Assembly (NCBI GenBank): GCA_946406115.1
Contig: OX291561.1
Coordinates: 2,720,273-2,784,272, forward strand
Source: Apoda limacodes
Taxonomy: Eukaryota; Arthropoda; Insecta; Lepidoptera; Limacodidae
Reading direction: 5' to 3'
DNA: 64,000 nt
Each line of letters opens with the position of its first letter. Within the stretch, counting starts at the first letter, position 1. Under the pieces are notes generated by a model. That model was not told the origin of the DNA, did no database searches, and saw nothing but the letters and a program-made list of their open reading frames with translations. This document shows positions 34,457-45,500 of this stretch, piece after piece. A program made the translations under genes and the position numbers.

Positions 34457-35340
34457 AAAAGGAAATTGTACCGATGTCTATTATGAATTCCAACATTCTA
34501 TCGTTAAACATGAATTCTAACAATATGCCAAAAACCTAGAAGAACTGGCTGACGCAACTACGCATCTATATGAGGACTAACAACCTGAAACACGTGCCAG
34601 AATCAAGAAAAGTAGCGATTCTTCTTCATTTTATAGGAACGGATGCATTGCAAACGTTCTACTTATTCGATGTAGATATTAATACAATTTCTTTCAATGA
34701 TTTAGTCGACAAATTCTAGAGACACTTTCTATGCAAATTGAACATCACAATGGAACGTCACAAGTTGTTCAACAGAAGACAGGATGCCTACAAATCAAAT
34801 TGATCAATATGAAACGGATCTAAAAAATATTGCCAGACAATGCGAATCTAAGGAACTTAAAGACAGCCTGCTCAGAGATATCTTCAGCTGGAACTTATAC
34901 AATACTTACATTCGAGAAAAAATATTGACGGACAAGCTGAAGACACTAGATGAAGCTGTTCAAGTCGCCAAACAAGTCATAGCAACAAAGCAACAAGCCA
35001 GAGAACTTGAAGCCAGAAAACCTTTGTCGGAACAGTCAACCAAACAAGATTGTCAAGGCCTAGATTCTCAAAACAGACAACGGCCACAGTCATCAAGATC
35101 CAAGTCATCACATTCAAGATCATCCTTCACTCAGCCACAGTCGTCGTCTCAAACTTGAAGCAAGTGTGGTCAAGTCCATCGTGTCAAGTGTCCCGCTTAA
35201 GGAGTTAGATGTAAGGTTTGTCACAGATTTAATCATTTTGCCTCCGTGTGCGGAAACCTCAAAAAAGTTAATACTATAGATAATAACTATGATTCAAATG
35301 TAAATGTCAGTAACGAGGATAATCATATCTTCGGTGGGTA
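34457..35340 (+). pseudogene. gag body of outer LTR element
   Basis: Translation resumes from the gag start near 23081 and reads KNWLTQLRIYMRTNNLKHV, then ESRKVAILLHFIGTDALQTF, typical of insect Ty3/gypsy capsid domains. After a frameshift it continues as IDQYETDLKNIARQCE and EKILTDKLKTLDEAVQVAKQ (open at 34784-35158). After another stop come knuckle-like cysteines (KCGQ-H--KCP and CKVCHRFNHFASVC, a CCHC box). Stops occur at about 34532, 34718 and 35156. It is clearly dead. Confidence 0.85.
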
Positions 35341-35514
35341 AATTTTTGTCTCGAGTCTAGTCTTGGAGAACTACTTTGCCAGTATCAGACAATCTATTAT
35401 TACCTAAATTAATTGACTTAGACAAGTTAGACAAAGAAATTAAAACACAGAATAAAAAGTCAACAATTTATTATAATCAGCACAGTAAAACACTTCCTTT
35501 GCTATCACAGGGAG

Positions 35515-35815
35515 ATCACACATACTTTAAAAAGAAGCCTAATAGTATATAGACTCCAGGTATAATTTCAGAAGTAGGTCTCTTCCTCGCAGCTATACTA
35601 TCCAGTCTCCTGAAGGCCTACTCGAGGCCTACTCTTCCATCTATCACACCCAGCAGCATACTTCCATCTACAGCAGCACCTGAAAACAAACAAAACACAA
35701 TTAGTTACACGATACAAAATAACAGCACAGATTTAGTCTAAAGCCCTAATACTAATATAACTCGTACTCGTAGTGGTCGTGTAATCAATAAACCTGTAAG
35801 ATTTAGATAGACTAT
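35515..35815 (+). pseudogene. End of pol of outer LTR element
   Basis: GDHTYFKKKPNS and PGIISEVG, followed further on by TRTRSGRVINKPVRF, match the tail after the integrase of Ty3/gypsy polyproteins. About 3 kb of protease-RT-integrase that should lie between 35340 and 35515 is missing, so an internal deletion joined gag to the end of pol. Confidence 0.7.
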
Positions 35816-36218
35816 AAGCTCGAATACTATTATTAATGTAATAAAGTATAAACTTAACTTATTTAGCTTAGCCTACAAAATAGTATTTCTATTGTAATTT
35901 TGTAATTTAATTTCGTATTAATTTGAGGTAACATAAAGTAGTTGTCACTTTTGTAAACAAATATATATATTTTTTTTTTTATTTTTTTTTGAGGCTTTAA
36001 TTAAGTCAGAAGACTCAGCTATTTGCCAATGTCAGTTAACACGAAATAAATAAGATGCTGGTAAACGGTTTCTATTGATGTAAATATTGAGCTTACTCAG
36101 GCTATGTACACTACAAAAACAAAAAACTACTAGGTAACTAAAAACGAAATTGGAATACATACGTATTTAAAAATATCATAACAATACATAAACATAGATA
36201 CAAAACAATACATAAATT

Positions 36219-39200
36219 TCAAAGTCTAATATTATTAAATGACATGAATTTAGACAAAATTTTGATGACTTTACGTGAATATACATAAGTAAGGAGGCAT
36301 TTAAGGTTAATAGGACGAGGGATATTACAGGGTAGTAATTCATACAATGATGACGACAGTTTTGGGCATCCAAAAAATATATGATCCATAGTACCCTCGT
36401 CCACGCCACATTCACACAAAGAATTGTCCCTGATCCTGAGTTTAGCTAAATGTACCGGAGTACAAGCATGACCAAAACGAAGGCGACAAATAGTTGCAGT
36501 AAACATTCTATTTGTATCACGATGACGGAAAAACCATGGTTTCGATGGGATATCAAGTTGAATGTCACCATAGTGCTTACCTTTAAGTGCTTTGGAAACT
36601 TTCCACATCGAGTCCCAAGATTTAATCATTTGGGGTTTTGTTAAGGTAAAAAGGTCATGGGCGAATAATTTATGATGTTCTAAGGAGCCAGAGACAATGG
36701 CATCCCTAGCACATGAATCAGCAATTTCATTGCCCTGTATCCCAGAATGGCCTGGTATCCAGGCCAATACAACATCCATATCTTTACACAGACACTTATA
36801 TAAGGCTTCTTTTATGTTTAATATGATGAAAATGGAGATCTACAACGGAATTGGTTTGCGAGAATTGCCTGTAGACAGCTTAATGAATCGGACAGAATTA
36901 AAGATTTATTAAGGGAATGAGATTCAATATAATTTATGGCTTCTAATATAGCAATAGATTCACCAGTAAAGACAGAACATTCAGCTGGGCACTTGTAATT
37001 TAGAATTGTATTAAATTTTGGTATCCAAACTGCTGCCCCAACACATCCATTTTCCGACAATTTTGAGGCATCAGTATAAAGAGGAGACCAACCTCGCCAG
37101 TCTTTAAATAGTTTTCTTTGTAAGGATAAGTTTGCTTGTAAAGTTTGCTTAGTTATGCCTAGATTCAAATTAACTTTGGGACGAAAAGTCATAGCTTGGA
37201 AATTAGTACAAAAAAGAGGAAATCTGGGAAATTTAGTAGATAGGCATGTAAGATTGGCAATTTTGAAAAAGCTTTTAAGAATAGGAGGAATATCTTTATG
37301 AAGCCAGTAAGGGGAGAATTGAACTTGAATAGCTAATTGGTGCAATCGTAATAATAAAGGATGTGAATCAAATTGAAATAATTTATATATAAATCGATCA
37401 CTAAGAAACTGCCGGCGTAATTTCAAAGGTGGTTCAACACATTCTATTTGTAGACAGTTAATAGGAGTGGACTTCATTGCTCCAGTAATAATTATAAGGC
37501 ATTTATATTGAATCAGGTCTAGTTTAGCTAAGGCCAATTTATTACATGGTTCTATAGTAAAGCAGGCATAATCAAAATGACTACGAATTATGGCATTATA
37601 AATTAATTTTTGTGTGTATGGATGACTGCCCCACCAAAAACCTGCTAAAGCGCGAAGAACATTAACCCCTTTTCACACTTTTGAGTGATATAATTAAGAT
37701 GAGGAATACCAGTCATTCTGCGGTCCAGAAAAACTCCCAGGAATTTTACTATTTCTACCAATGGGATAGCCTGATTTTTATACAGAATTTCAATATCTGG
37801 AGAAGATCTGCATCTAGAGAACACTATCACTGAGCTTTAATGGAAGACAGCTCTAGTCCATGATTGGAAAGCCAATCTGAAAGATAACTCATTGCTGAAT
37901 TAAGGCGTGTTCGAGCTAAAGAAATGTCTTGGCTAGGGAAATATAATGCAAGATCATCTGCATACTGAAGTATACGACAGAAAGAATTGACAGATTGCTC
38001 TAAGTCAAATGTGTATAAGCTATAGAGAAGAGGGCTGAGAACTGATCCTTGTGGGAGACCTTTCCAAACATATCTTGCTGGAAGAAGAGATCCCTGAGAG
38101 CGAATGTGGATGGTCCTCTGCATAAGCAAATTTAAAATAAATTGAATGACTTTTACTGGGACATTTAGCTGTAGTAATTTTTGTTTGAGAACTGGTAAAA
38201 GAACACTATCATAGGCCGAGGAGATATCCAAAAAAACTCCAACTAGGAATTCATTCTTAGAAAGAGCAATACGAATGTCTGATGTGAGAATACTAAGACT
38301 GTCGACTGTGCCTTTTCCTTTTTTGAAGCCAAACTGTGATTTAGCCAAACTCCCATTGTTTTCCATAAACCATTCAAGTCTATTCTTGACCATATGTTCC
38401 ATGATTTTGGCTAATGCAGATGAGAGAGCAATTGGTCTATATAATAGGGTCAGAGGGGCTTTTACCGGGTTTTAAAATAGGAATAATGATTTGGCTATTC
38501 CATGCTGTGGGGATCTCACCAGTGGAAAAAATCTGATTAACGATTTTGAGAAAATGTTTTTTGGCTGTAAAAGAAAGGTTTTTGATGAACGAGTATGGAA
38601 TTCCATCTTCTCCTGGGGAGGAGTCATGAAGACCATTTATGGCACAATTAAATTCTTCTAAAGAGAACGGAGAGTCTAACCAATTGGTAATATCTCGGAA
38701 AAAAGAAAGAGAAGGGATATTGTCTATGTTAGGAGCTGAGGGGGGAGCTAATTTGCTACAGAAGGAGACTACCCATGTTGAAGGGTCATAAGAGGTAGGA
38801 TCATTTGCAATAAGGGAGCCTCGAAATTTTTTAATATTATATCATACTAATGCTACAGGGGATCTCGCGGATAAACTTTCGCAGAATTTCTTCCAGCTAT
38901 CTTTTTTTTTCTTAGAAAAAATCTTCTTTGCAGTGGCAGCAATTTTTTGGAAATTCAAAAATTATCCATGGACATGTTACGAGAAAAGAGCGATTCTGCT
39001 AACTTACGCTGCCCTATCAGGGCAGTACATTCAGAATCCCAACATGGGGGGGACGATATCTTTTTCCTTGCTGAATTTTTAAGGGGAAAAATTTTCTCAG
39101 CAGAAGAAGAAAGAGCAGAAACAAATTTTGAGTAGGCTGTTAAATGACGATAGTCATTGTTTTTAAAGTTTCCAGAAATTTTGCTATCAACCGACAAAGA

Positions 39201-39932
39201 AAAGAGACACCAGTCAGCTTTTCTCAAATTAAACTTGAGTAGAGGAGAAGGAGACTGAACTGGAGTAATACGATGGGGTAAGGTTAGAACAGTAGGAAAA
39301 TGATCACTCCCTAAACATTGTGGAAAAACAAACCAACTCATAATTAGGGCAAGGCAAGGAGAACTACACGATAAATCTACAGCACTTTTGGGGTTTTGGG
39401 AGGGAGAAACTCTACGAGTTGGTGATCCATCATTGAGAACACAGACATTCGTTTCATCAAATAAGTCTAGCAATAGAAGAGCAAATGAATCGCAATAGTG
39501 TGAACCCCAAGAAGGGTGATGGCTGTTAAAATCACCCATTATAATAACAGGTTTGGGAAGGGATAAAATAATTTGTTTTAGATCAGGAATCAGCGATGGG
39601 TGAGGATGTGGAATATATAAAGTAAGAAATGAAATGTCCATGGCTTGCAAAGCTACAGCGTTAAATTCTGAATGATGGGGGGTAGGGATTTGTGAAAAAG
39701 GAGTATAATGTTTAATTAGAAGGAGAGAGCCACCCCAACCATCTGATCTGTCGTCCCGAAGACAGGAGTAGCCCTGGACACGAAATCGAGAACCAGGGAC
39801 TAGCCATGACTCCGAGATGGCGACAATGGAGGGGCGGTATTTATTGAGTAAATATATAAGTTCACTTTTTTTGTGTCTGACACTTTTACAGTTCCACTGT
39901 ATGAGCCGCGTGGGCTCCATTTGACTGAGCAA
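36219..39932 (-). pseudogene. ORF2 of jockey-type LINE (endonuclease-RT-RNase H), frameshifted
   Basis: Segments in order on the minus strand: APE-type endonuclease (38955-39932) with IQWNCKS, ISESW, MGDFNSHHPSWGS and SDHFP; RT core (37827-38402) with SQFGFKKGKGTVDSL, VFLDISSAYDSV, GLPQGSVLSPLLYSLY and the catalytic QYADDLALYF; thumb (37645-37830); then RNase H pieces (36818-37537 with LYTDASK and ILSDSLSCL; 36219-36779 with AWIPGHSGIQGNEIADSCA). Breaks lie at about 38955, 38445, 37830, 37640 and 36800. All catalytic boxes are recognisable but the chain cannot be made as one protein. The RNase H domain and the ORF1 overlap support the jockey group. Confidence 0.88.
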
Positions 39933-41361
39933 TATTGGCTATCTGAATTATTTTACTGGCAACGTCGTTCGGTAAGCTATCATTAAATCTGGAAATAAGG
40001 CTTAATAAGAAATTTAGAGTGATATCCAAGAGGTTATCATTTGGTGAGATATCAGACGAAGAGGACAAAGCGCAACCATTGGGAAGGGAAGAGGGTGGAT
40101 AACATACAATTTGGTTATGAGCCTGTATATCATAGCTTGGGGAAAGGATTGGCTTGGTTTTAGGACTAATTGTAATAGTTTTCCTGTAAGAGTTGGTCGG
40201 AGTGGAGGGGTTTGAAGGAAACCTAATTTGACTATTATTATTAATTTGAAGATTCCTAGAAAATGTGAGAGGTAGGGCAGGGGATCGACTGACTTCAGCA
40301 TAAGATTTATAAACTGTAGCAAATTGAGAGGAGGCATCTGCATAAGATATGTTATGTTCAGAAATGCTCTGCTTTATATTTTTTTGCCTAATGTACTCAG
40401 GGCATGTTTTGTTTGTGGCAAAATGCTGGCCAGAACAAAAAATACATTTTGCTTGATCCGGAGACACAGAGCAGTTATCACCTGCATGTTCATTACCACA
40501 TCTGTAGCATCGAGGTTTACTACGGCACTGTATCTTAAGGTGTCCGAATTTGCAACAATTGTTACATTGAATAGTTGGAAATACATATGTCTCTACCTTT
40601 AATGATGTGTTATAACAGAACAAACGTGGTGGAAGAGCCTGACCCTGAAACGTAAGAACTACTGATCCTGTTGGTATCCATTTAGGAGAACTATCAGTGA
40701 GATCCTTACGGTTCAGACGACGAGCCTTTAAGATTTGGCCGAAGCCGTTAGGAAGTTCAATGGCATCTACAAATTCATCCATGGACCAATCGGTTGGAAC
40801 ATCCCTGACTAACCCCATTCGCGTTATATTATAGGAGGGAATAGATATTTTATATTTGTAAGCTTTTAACAAGTCACTTTTAAGGAACTGATTAGCTTCT
40901 TCTGCTGTTGAGAATTGAACTGAGATGCGGTTCCGTCCTACACTCTTAATTCCATCTTGCAAAATATTTTTAAACTGATGCCTAAACAAGAACTGACCAA
41001 ATTTGATCGCACGCAAAGTCAGTCCTGCCGAAGGGTCTGACTCCTCTCTACTTACATGTACTAGGAAAGGACCTACATCATCTTTGGAATACTGTCGGTC
41101 TTGAGCAACCAAACTGGGGTGAGTGTATACTGTCTGAATTGACGGGGAAGCTGTATCGGGATTGGTTATAGTTTTTTTACTGGATGATACACTACTTTCA
41201 TCGTCGGTTCTCTCACGTTTGCGGGGGTTATCATTAGTCTGTGTGAATAGGCCTGGAGAGGGCGCAACGTTTAATACATTGAGTGAAATAGAGGGATCCG
41301 GGGGCTCAGGTGGGATGGAGTTGTCCATTGTCCCACAAAAATGGAACAACGAACAACCCAA
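39886..41361 (-). CDS. ORF1 of jockey-type LINE (nucleic-acid-binding Gag-like)
   Basis: Intact 491-codon frame; the natural start is probably Met12 (MDNSIPPEPPDPS). The N-terminal third is polar and proline/serine-rich. The middle (about residues 95-260) resembles the RRM-like region of LINE ORF1 proteins. Three zinc knuckles follow at about 266-279 (CNNCCKFGHLKIQC), 285-297 (CYRCGNEHAGDNC) and 306-320 (CIFCSGQHFATNKTC), then a serine-rich tail. In this family the protein packages the element RNA. It overlaps the ORF2 start by 47 bp (39886-39932), the usual jockey arrangement. It is the only undamaged frame of this element. Confidence 0.85.
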   Translation of the reverse strand: MGCSLFHFCGTMDNSIPPEPPDPSISLNVLNVAPSPGLFTQTNDNPRKRERTDDESSVSSSKKTITNPDTASPSIQTVYTHPSLVAQDRQYSKDDVGPFLVHVSREESDPSAGLTLRAIKFGQFLFRHQFKNILQDGIKSVGRNRISVQFSTAEEANQFLKSDLLKAYKYKISIPSYNITRMGLVRDVPTDWSMDEFVDAIELPNGFGQILKARRLNRKDLTDSSPKWIPTGSVVLTFQGQALPPRLFCYNTSLKVETYVFPTIQCNNCCKFGHLKIQCRSKPRCYRCGNEHAGDNCSVSPDQAKCIFCSGQHFATNKTCPEYIRQKNIKQSISEHNISYADASSQFATVYKSYAEVSRSPALPLTFSRNLQINNNSQIRFPSNPSTPTNSYRKTITISPKTKPILSPSYDIQAHNQIVCYPPSSLPNGCALSSSSDISPNDNLLDITLNFLLSLISRFNDSLPNDVASKIIQIANIAQSNGAHAAHTVEL

Positions 41362-41546
41362 AGTAAAAATGTATAGTACTACGTACTTACCAAATACCTA
41401 TATGAATTGATTACAACTAAATATGTACTAAGATAGCTCTATTTATAAATAAATTGCCGAGAAATCAAATCCGCGTTCTATGGCGATTACTGACATTTGA
41501 CAATCCACCAAATATATATATATTTTTTTTTCTCTATTTTTTTTTT

Positions 41547-41558
41547 AAAAAAGGAAGA
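41547..41558 (+). promoter_or_regulatory. Polypurine tract of outer LTR element
   Basis: AAAAAAGGAAGA lies directly before the 3' LTR. It is separated from the rest of the outer element by the jockey insertion. Confidence 0.75.
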
Positions 41559-41765
41559 TGTCACATACAGTACAGCCTAATCTGTTATCTATGATGTTAC
41601 TCTATGGCAACACGATGTTGCGACATCCGTTTTCCGTTCTCTTCCTTTGGTTCATGTCGCGTCTCACTTGCTGTAACAATATTAAACCTGAAAAATAAAC
41701 TTTTGATACTGGAAGCCAATTGTATTATCGTTATTTATTGAACCCTTTCGTCACGCCATATAACA
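41559..41765 (+). repeat. 3' LTR of outer element
   Basis: 207 bp, TGTCACATACAGTACA...CACGCCATATAACA, followed by the target copy ATAAC at 41766-41770. Carries an extra ~11 bp relative to the 5' LTR. Confidence 0.9.
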
Positions 41766-41770
41766 ATAAC

Positions 41771-42454
41771 TTCTGAATAGGAAAAATATAGTACCTTTCT
41801 TCCAATCTAAATTATTCTGTACTTAGATCTTCTTTTGTCGAGTGCTTGAAGATCCGCTGTTTTCTGGCGAGAGTGACAAAATGTGTTTCTGTCCTCAACA
41901 TTGTCACATCTTCGAAAACAGCAGCTAATGCAGGTACACAAAAAGTAAGTACTTCTGAATTAAAATTTAAAATTTCACTTTATTTCTTTAGCAGGTAGGT
42001 TAGTTCGCGGATAGGCTACAAATTGGAAGGTTGACCTGTGTCTATAAGAAGCATGTTATTTCATGGTAAACGCACTATTGCTATGTAAATCAATCTAAAT
42101 TAGTATAGGTGTATATGGTAAAGGTAGTTCCCCATCAAATATTCGTTGGCAATTAAGAACTTTTAAAAGCTTCTCGTTTTAGATTTTATCTTCACGTTTT
42201 CATTGGCTGATTTAAAATAACCATAATGAATTGATATGAATTAATATTAAGGTAGGATAGATATTTGTATTCAATAACGATAAATTATTTTAATTTAATC
42301 ATTGTCTGGAATACTTTTGTGAAAAGCAGCTAAACAAGCTAAAATCAACAAAAAAAGATAGCACGTTCTTTCACAAGGTTTATTTGTAGTATTTATTTAC
42401 AAATAACTATTTTAAAAAGAAGAATAACGTTCAAAGAAACTTATTTTTTCTTTT
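41771..42454. other. Intergenic, no gene seen
   Basis: AT-rich spacer between the transposon nest and the 3' end of the carboxypeptidase-like gene. Nothing is recognised. Confidence 0.5.
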
Positions 42455-42460
42455 TTTATT
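42455..42460 (-). terminator. Poly(A) signal of the carboxypeptidase-like gene
   Basis: AATAAA on the minus strand, about 75 bp after the stop codon. Confidence 0.6.
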
Positions 42461-42536
42461 CTGGTTTGGTTGTTATATTGTCCAGCTGAATGATCTTAAT
42501 AAATACAATAACATAAATTAAAAAGTACAGTTCTTT

Positions 42537-45500
42537 TTATATAAAATTATCAGCTGCCACCGCTACACCCCTCCATATATCTTCAGCTACACTCACAATA
42601 TTCTGCACCGGAATGTCTACACCGTCCGTACTTTGAGGTATATCAATATTAAATGAATAGAGGATCCCGTTATTCAGGACAAAATCAGTGCTTGTTCCAG
42701 ATATCCTCTCACCAGAAACGACCGAACCTGCTCCGAGGTTATAATTTCCTTCCATCGCGTTGATCATTCGCATTCCAAGTAAATGATGCTGTACAAACAA
42801 ACCGCTTGCTGCAAACTCATATTGCCAAGGATACGTCAAGAAACCTCCATTATTTTGCAAGGAAATGTAAAGTCTTATTCTGTTTCCTAAAGTTTCTACC
42901 AAGGATCTAACTAGTTGCGTCTCAATTTCTGAGAACGGTTCAGATCCTGCGTAAAGGTGGCTGCAAGGGCTGGAGCTGGAGCCAGAGACGAGCCAGTCGA
43001 TGTCGAAGTTTCTGTTGATGTTGACTCCAGGGCAGATAAAGCCGAGATTGCTACCAGTTGATAAGGTTTTGGTCCACAATCGTAGCTGAAATAAGAAAAA
43101 AAAATCTTAATTGTTGACAACTACATACTTTGTAGTTACTTTCTAATGAAAATCTTATACTCATATTATAAATGCGAAAGTTAGCTAGTGTGTCCTTCCT
43201 TCATGTCACAAAGAGCAACCCATTGAGCTGAACTTTGGCACAGAATTAGTTAAAGAGTCGGAAAAGGACAGAGCTTACTTTTTATCTCGGAAAATTACAG
43301 AAATAACCATAAACGAATTTAACGAGAACGAACTATAGCTACAGCTATAGTTGCTGTTCCTCACTATAAACAATAAGTTACTTAGGAATCGATAAGTTAC
43401 CATAGGAATCCCGTGCCGATAACCGAATTTAGCCCCGGTGGAGCCACTAGCAAAGCTAGTGTCACCATATAAGAAACCTTTTTATCATGAAATCATAACT
43501 GTATCATAATTTCAGACCATACATAGCCCAGACTGGACATATGACTAAACTATCTTTCTCCACTGCGTGCGGTTCTGTGTCGTTGAAACCAAGGCCTACA
43601 TGCAAGGCCACGATATAAGCTTGGTTAGTCTTGGTTTGTTTGGCTTGTGTGAAATAAAAAATGTTATATTAACGTGATCTACCTTTTTTTGAGTAAGAAC
43701 ACAAAGTCATCCCTTTGGGATTTGGGGAAAAAGGGCGAAAGATCAGATCCATCGAATTACAGGCTAATCGCTATTACTTCTCTCCTCTCCAAGGTAATGG
43801 AGCATGTGATCAGCACACAGCTTCGACCTAGAAGAACACGACCTGGTCAGTGACCGTCAATATGGCTTTCGCCACGGTTGGTCGACCGGAGACTTTCTAG
43901 TGTGTCTTACACACCAATGGGCACTAGCCATTGAGAGTCAGGGTGAGGCATTGCCATGTAGCCTGGTCATAGCGAAGGCATTCGATCGGGTCTGGCACCG
44001 GGGTCTTCTATCGAAGTTGCCATCTTACGGTGTGTCCGAGAGTTTGTGGAAATGGGTGGCTAGCTTTTTGTTCGGCAGACGCATACGAACCGCAGTTGGC
44101 GGTAGTTGCTCTGATAGCATGGACATTAATGCTGGTGTCCTGCAAGGCTCTGTGCTGTCTCCTACGCTTTTCTACTGCATATCAATGACATGACAGTACT
44201 GGAGACGCTTATTAAACGGGTCTTACAAATATCCCTCGAAAGACGGCGCCAGTACATCTGCAGATGGGGTGCAAAAAATATTACCCGTTACATAGTCGTT
44301 TTCACTTGAAACGTGTTAATAATATTTTAACACTAGCCACAATTTTCTTGAATTTTTTTTATATATAATAGGATATTTAATAAAACTAGTAGTACAATAT
44401 ACTTACATCAGTATGAGTGTATTCGTACCCATCAGGATTTAAGACCGGAATGATTATCCACTCAAAGTTCTGCAAAAATCTGACTTGCGCCTGCTCCAAC
44501 AGTCTGTTGACAACTGTCAAAGCTGAAGGGATAGTCACCCAGTCCCTGGGGTTTATCCCAGCTTCCACCACAATTATAGGCTTCTCCACAGCAGTAGCAG
44601 AAGGTTGAGTGATTCTCAGGTAGACTAAGGGTCGGTTACCCGCTGTCAGTCCATACTGTACCAATTCAAATGTTACAGTGGTCGAAGTCACATAAGTGTC
44701 CCTCAATGTATATAAATGTTCCAAAATCTGTAAAAGAAATTTTACATGACACCACTTCATTGGTTATTTTACTCATATTTCTGGTAAAATTGCCTTAGTA
44801 TTTTATTATGAAACAAAATGTGTTGCTATTTATTGAGAAAAAGATCTTTATCCTAGATCCGGTAATGTATTTGGAATTAGCAAATAGAGAGACTGGGAAC
44901 ACCTTCTTGAGTGGTACTATGTTTAAGTAACAACAGTCTATAAGAGATTCCACTACAAGGACTAAGGCCGTCTTCTTCTTTGTTTATAACACTTAGAGCC
45001 AAAGTAAAGAAGTAAACGGAACGCGTCATTTATTTTGTCAATGTGATTTCACTGTTCACCATCATCATCATATATGTTTCTAAACGTCGTTCGACTACGA
45101 TTTGATCGCGCGTTGCCGACCCTCTTAAAATATAATTGAACATTGTTTGAAGAACCCCATACTGTTGTCCCTGGAGAAAACCTTAGCTGGAAGCTCTTTC
45201 CACAACCTAAGTGTACGCGGGAGGAAGTTTCGCTGAAACCGCACTTTTTTTTTTTTTTTTTTTATACCACTAAGGTGGCAAACAAGCTTACGGCCCGCCT
45301 GATGGTAAGCGGTCACCGTAGCCTATGGACGCTTGCAACACCAGGGGTATCACTTGCGCGTTGCCGACCCTTCAGAAATCTAATAACTTCTTTCTTGAAG
45401 AACTCCATACTGTAGTCCTTGCAGAAAACCTTGGCAGGGAGCTCATTCCACAACTTAAGCGTTCGCGGGAGGAAGTTTCTCTGAAACCGCACTGTATGTG

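Larger units (their letters stand above)
35964..41508 (-). mobile_element. Jockey-type LINE, near full length, inactive
   Basis: On the minus strand it has a 5' leader from about 41508, ORF1 (39886-41361), ORF2 (36219-39932, broken) and a poly(A)-like 3' end, seen as T-runs on the plus strand at 35971-35990. The same AAATATATATAT-type sequence flanks both sides (35958-35970 and about 41509-41523), which fits a target duplication in AT-rich DNA. It sits between the end of pol and the polypurine tract of the outer LTR element. The 5' end is not exact. Confidence 0.85.
22797..41765 (+). mobile_element. Outer Ty3/gypsy-type LTR element, degenerate and multiply interrupted
   Basis: Two related LTRs (22797-22992 and 41559-41765), both TG...CA, are flanked by a perfect 5-bp duplication ATAAC at 22792-22796 and 41766-41770. 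This shows that everything between entered as, or into, one element. Its own sequence is only about 2 kb: a primer-site-like TGGTGTCAGAAG directly after the 5' LTR, a gag start (about 23081), gag body (34457-35340), the end of pol (about 35515-35815) and a polypurine tract AAAAAAGGAAGA at 41547-41558. The protease-RT-RNase H-integrase core is missing. The short LTR, primer site and gag style fit the Mag-like branch; that branch call is inference. Confidence 0.88.

Noticed and set aside
36450..36912. Plus-strand frames across the LINE
   Set aside because: Shadows of the RNase H part of ORF2 on the opposite strand.
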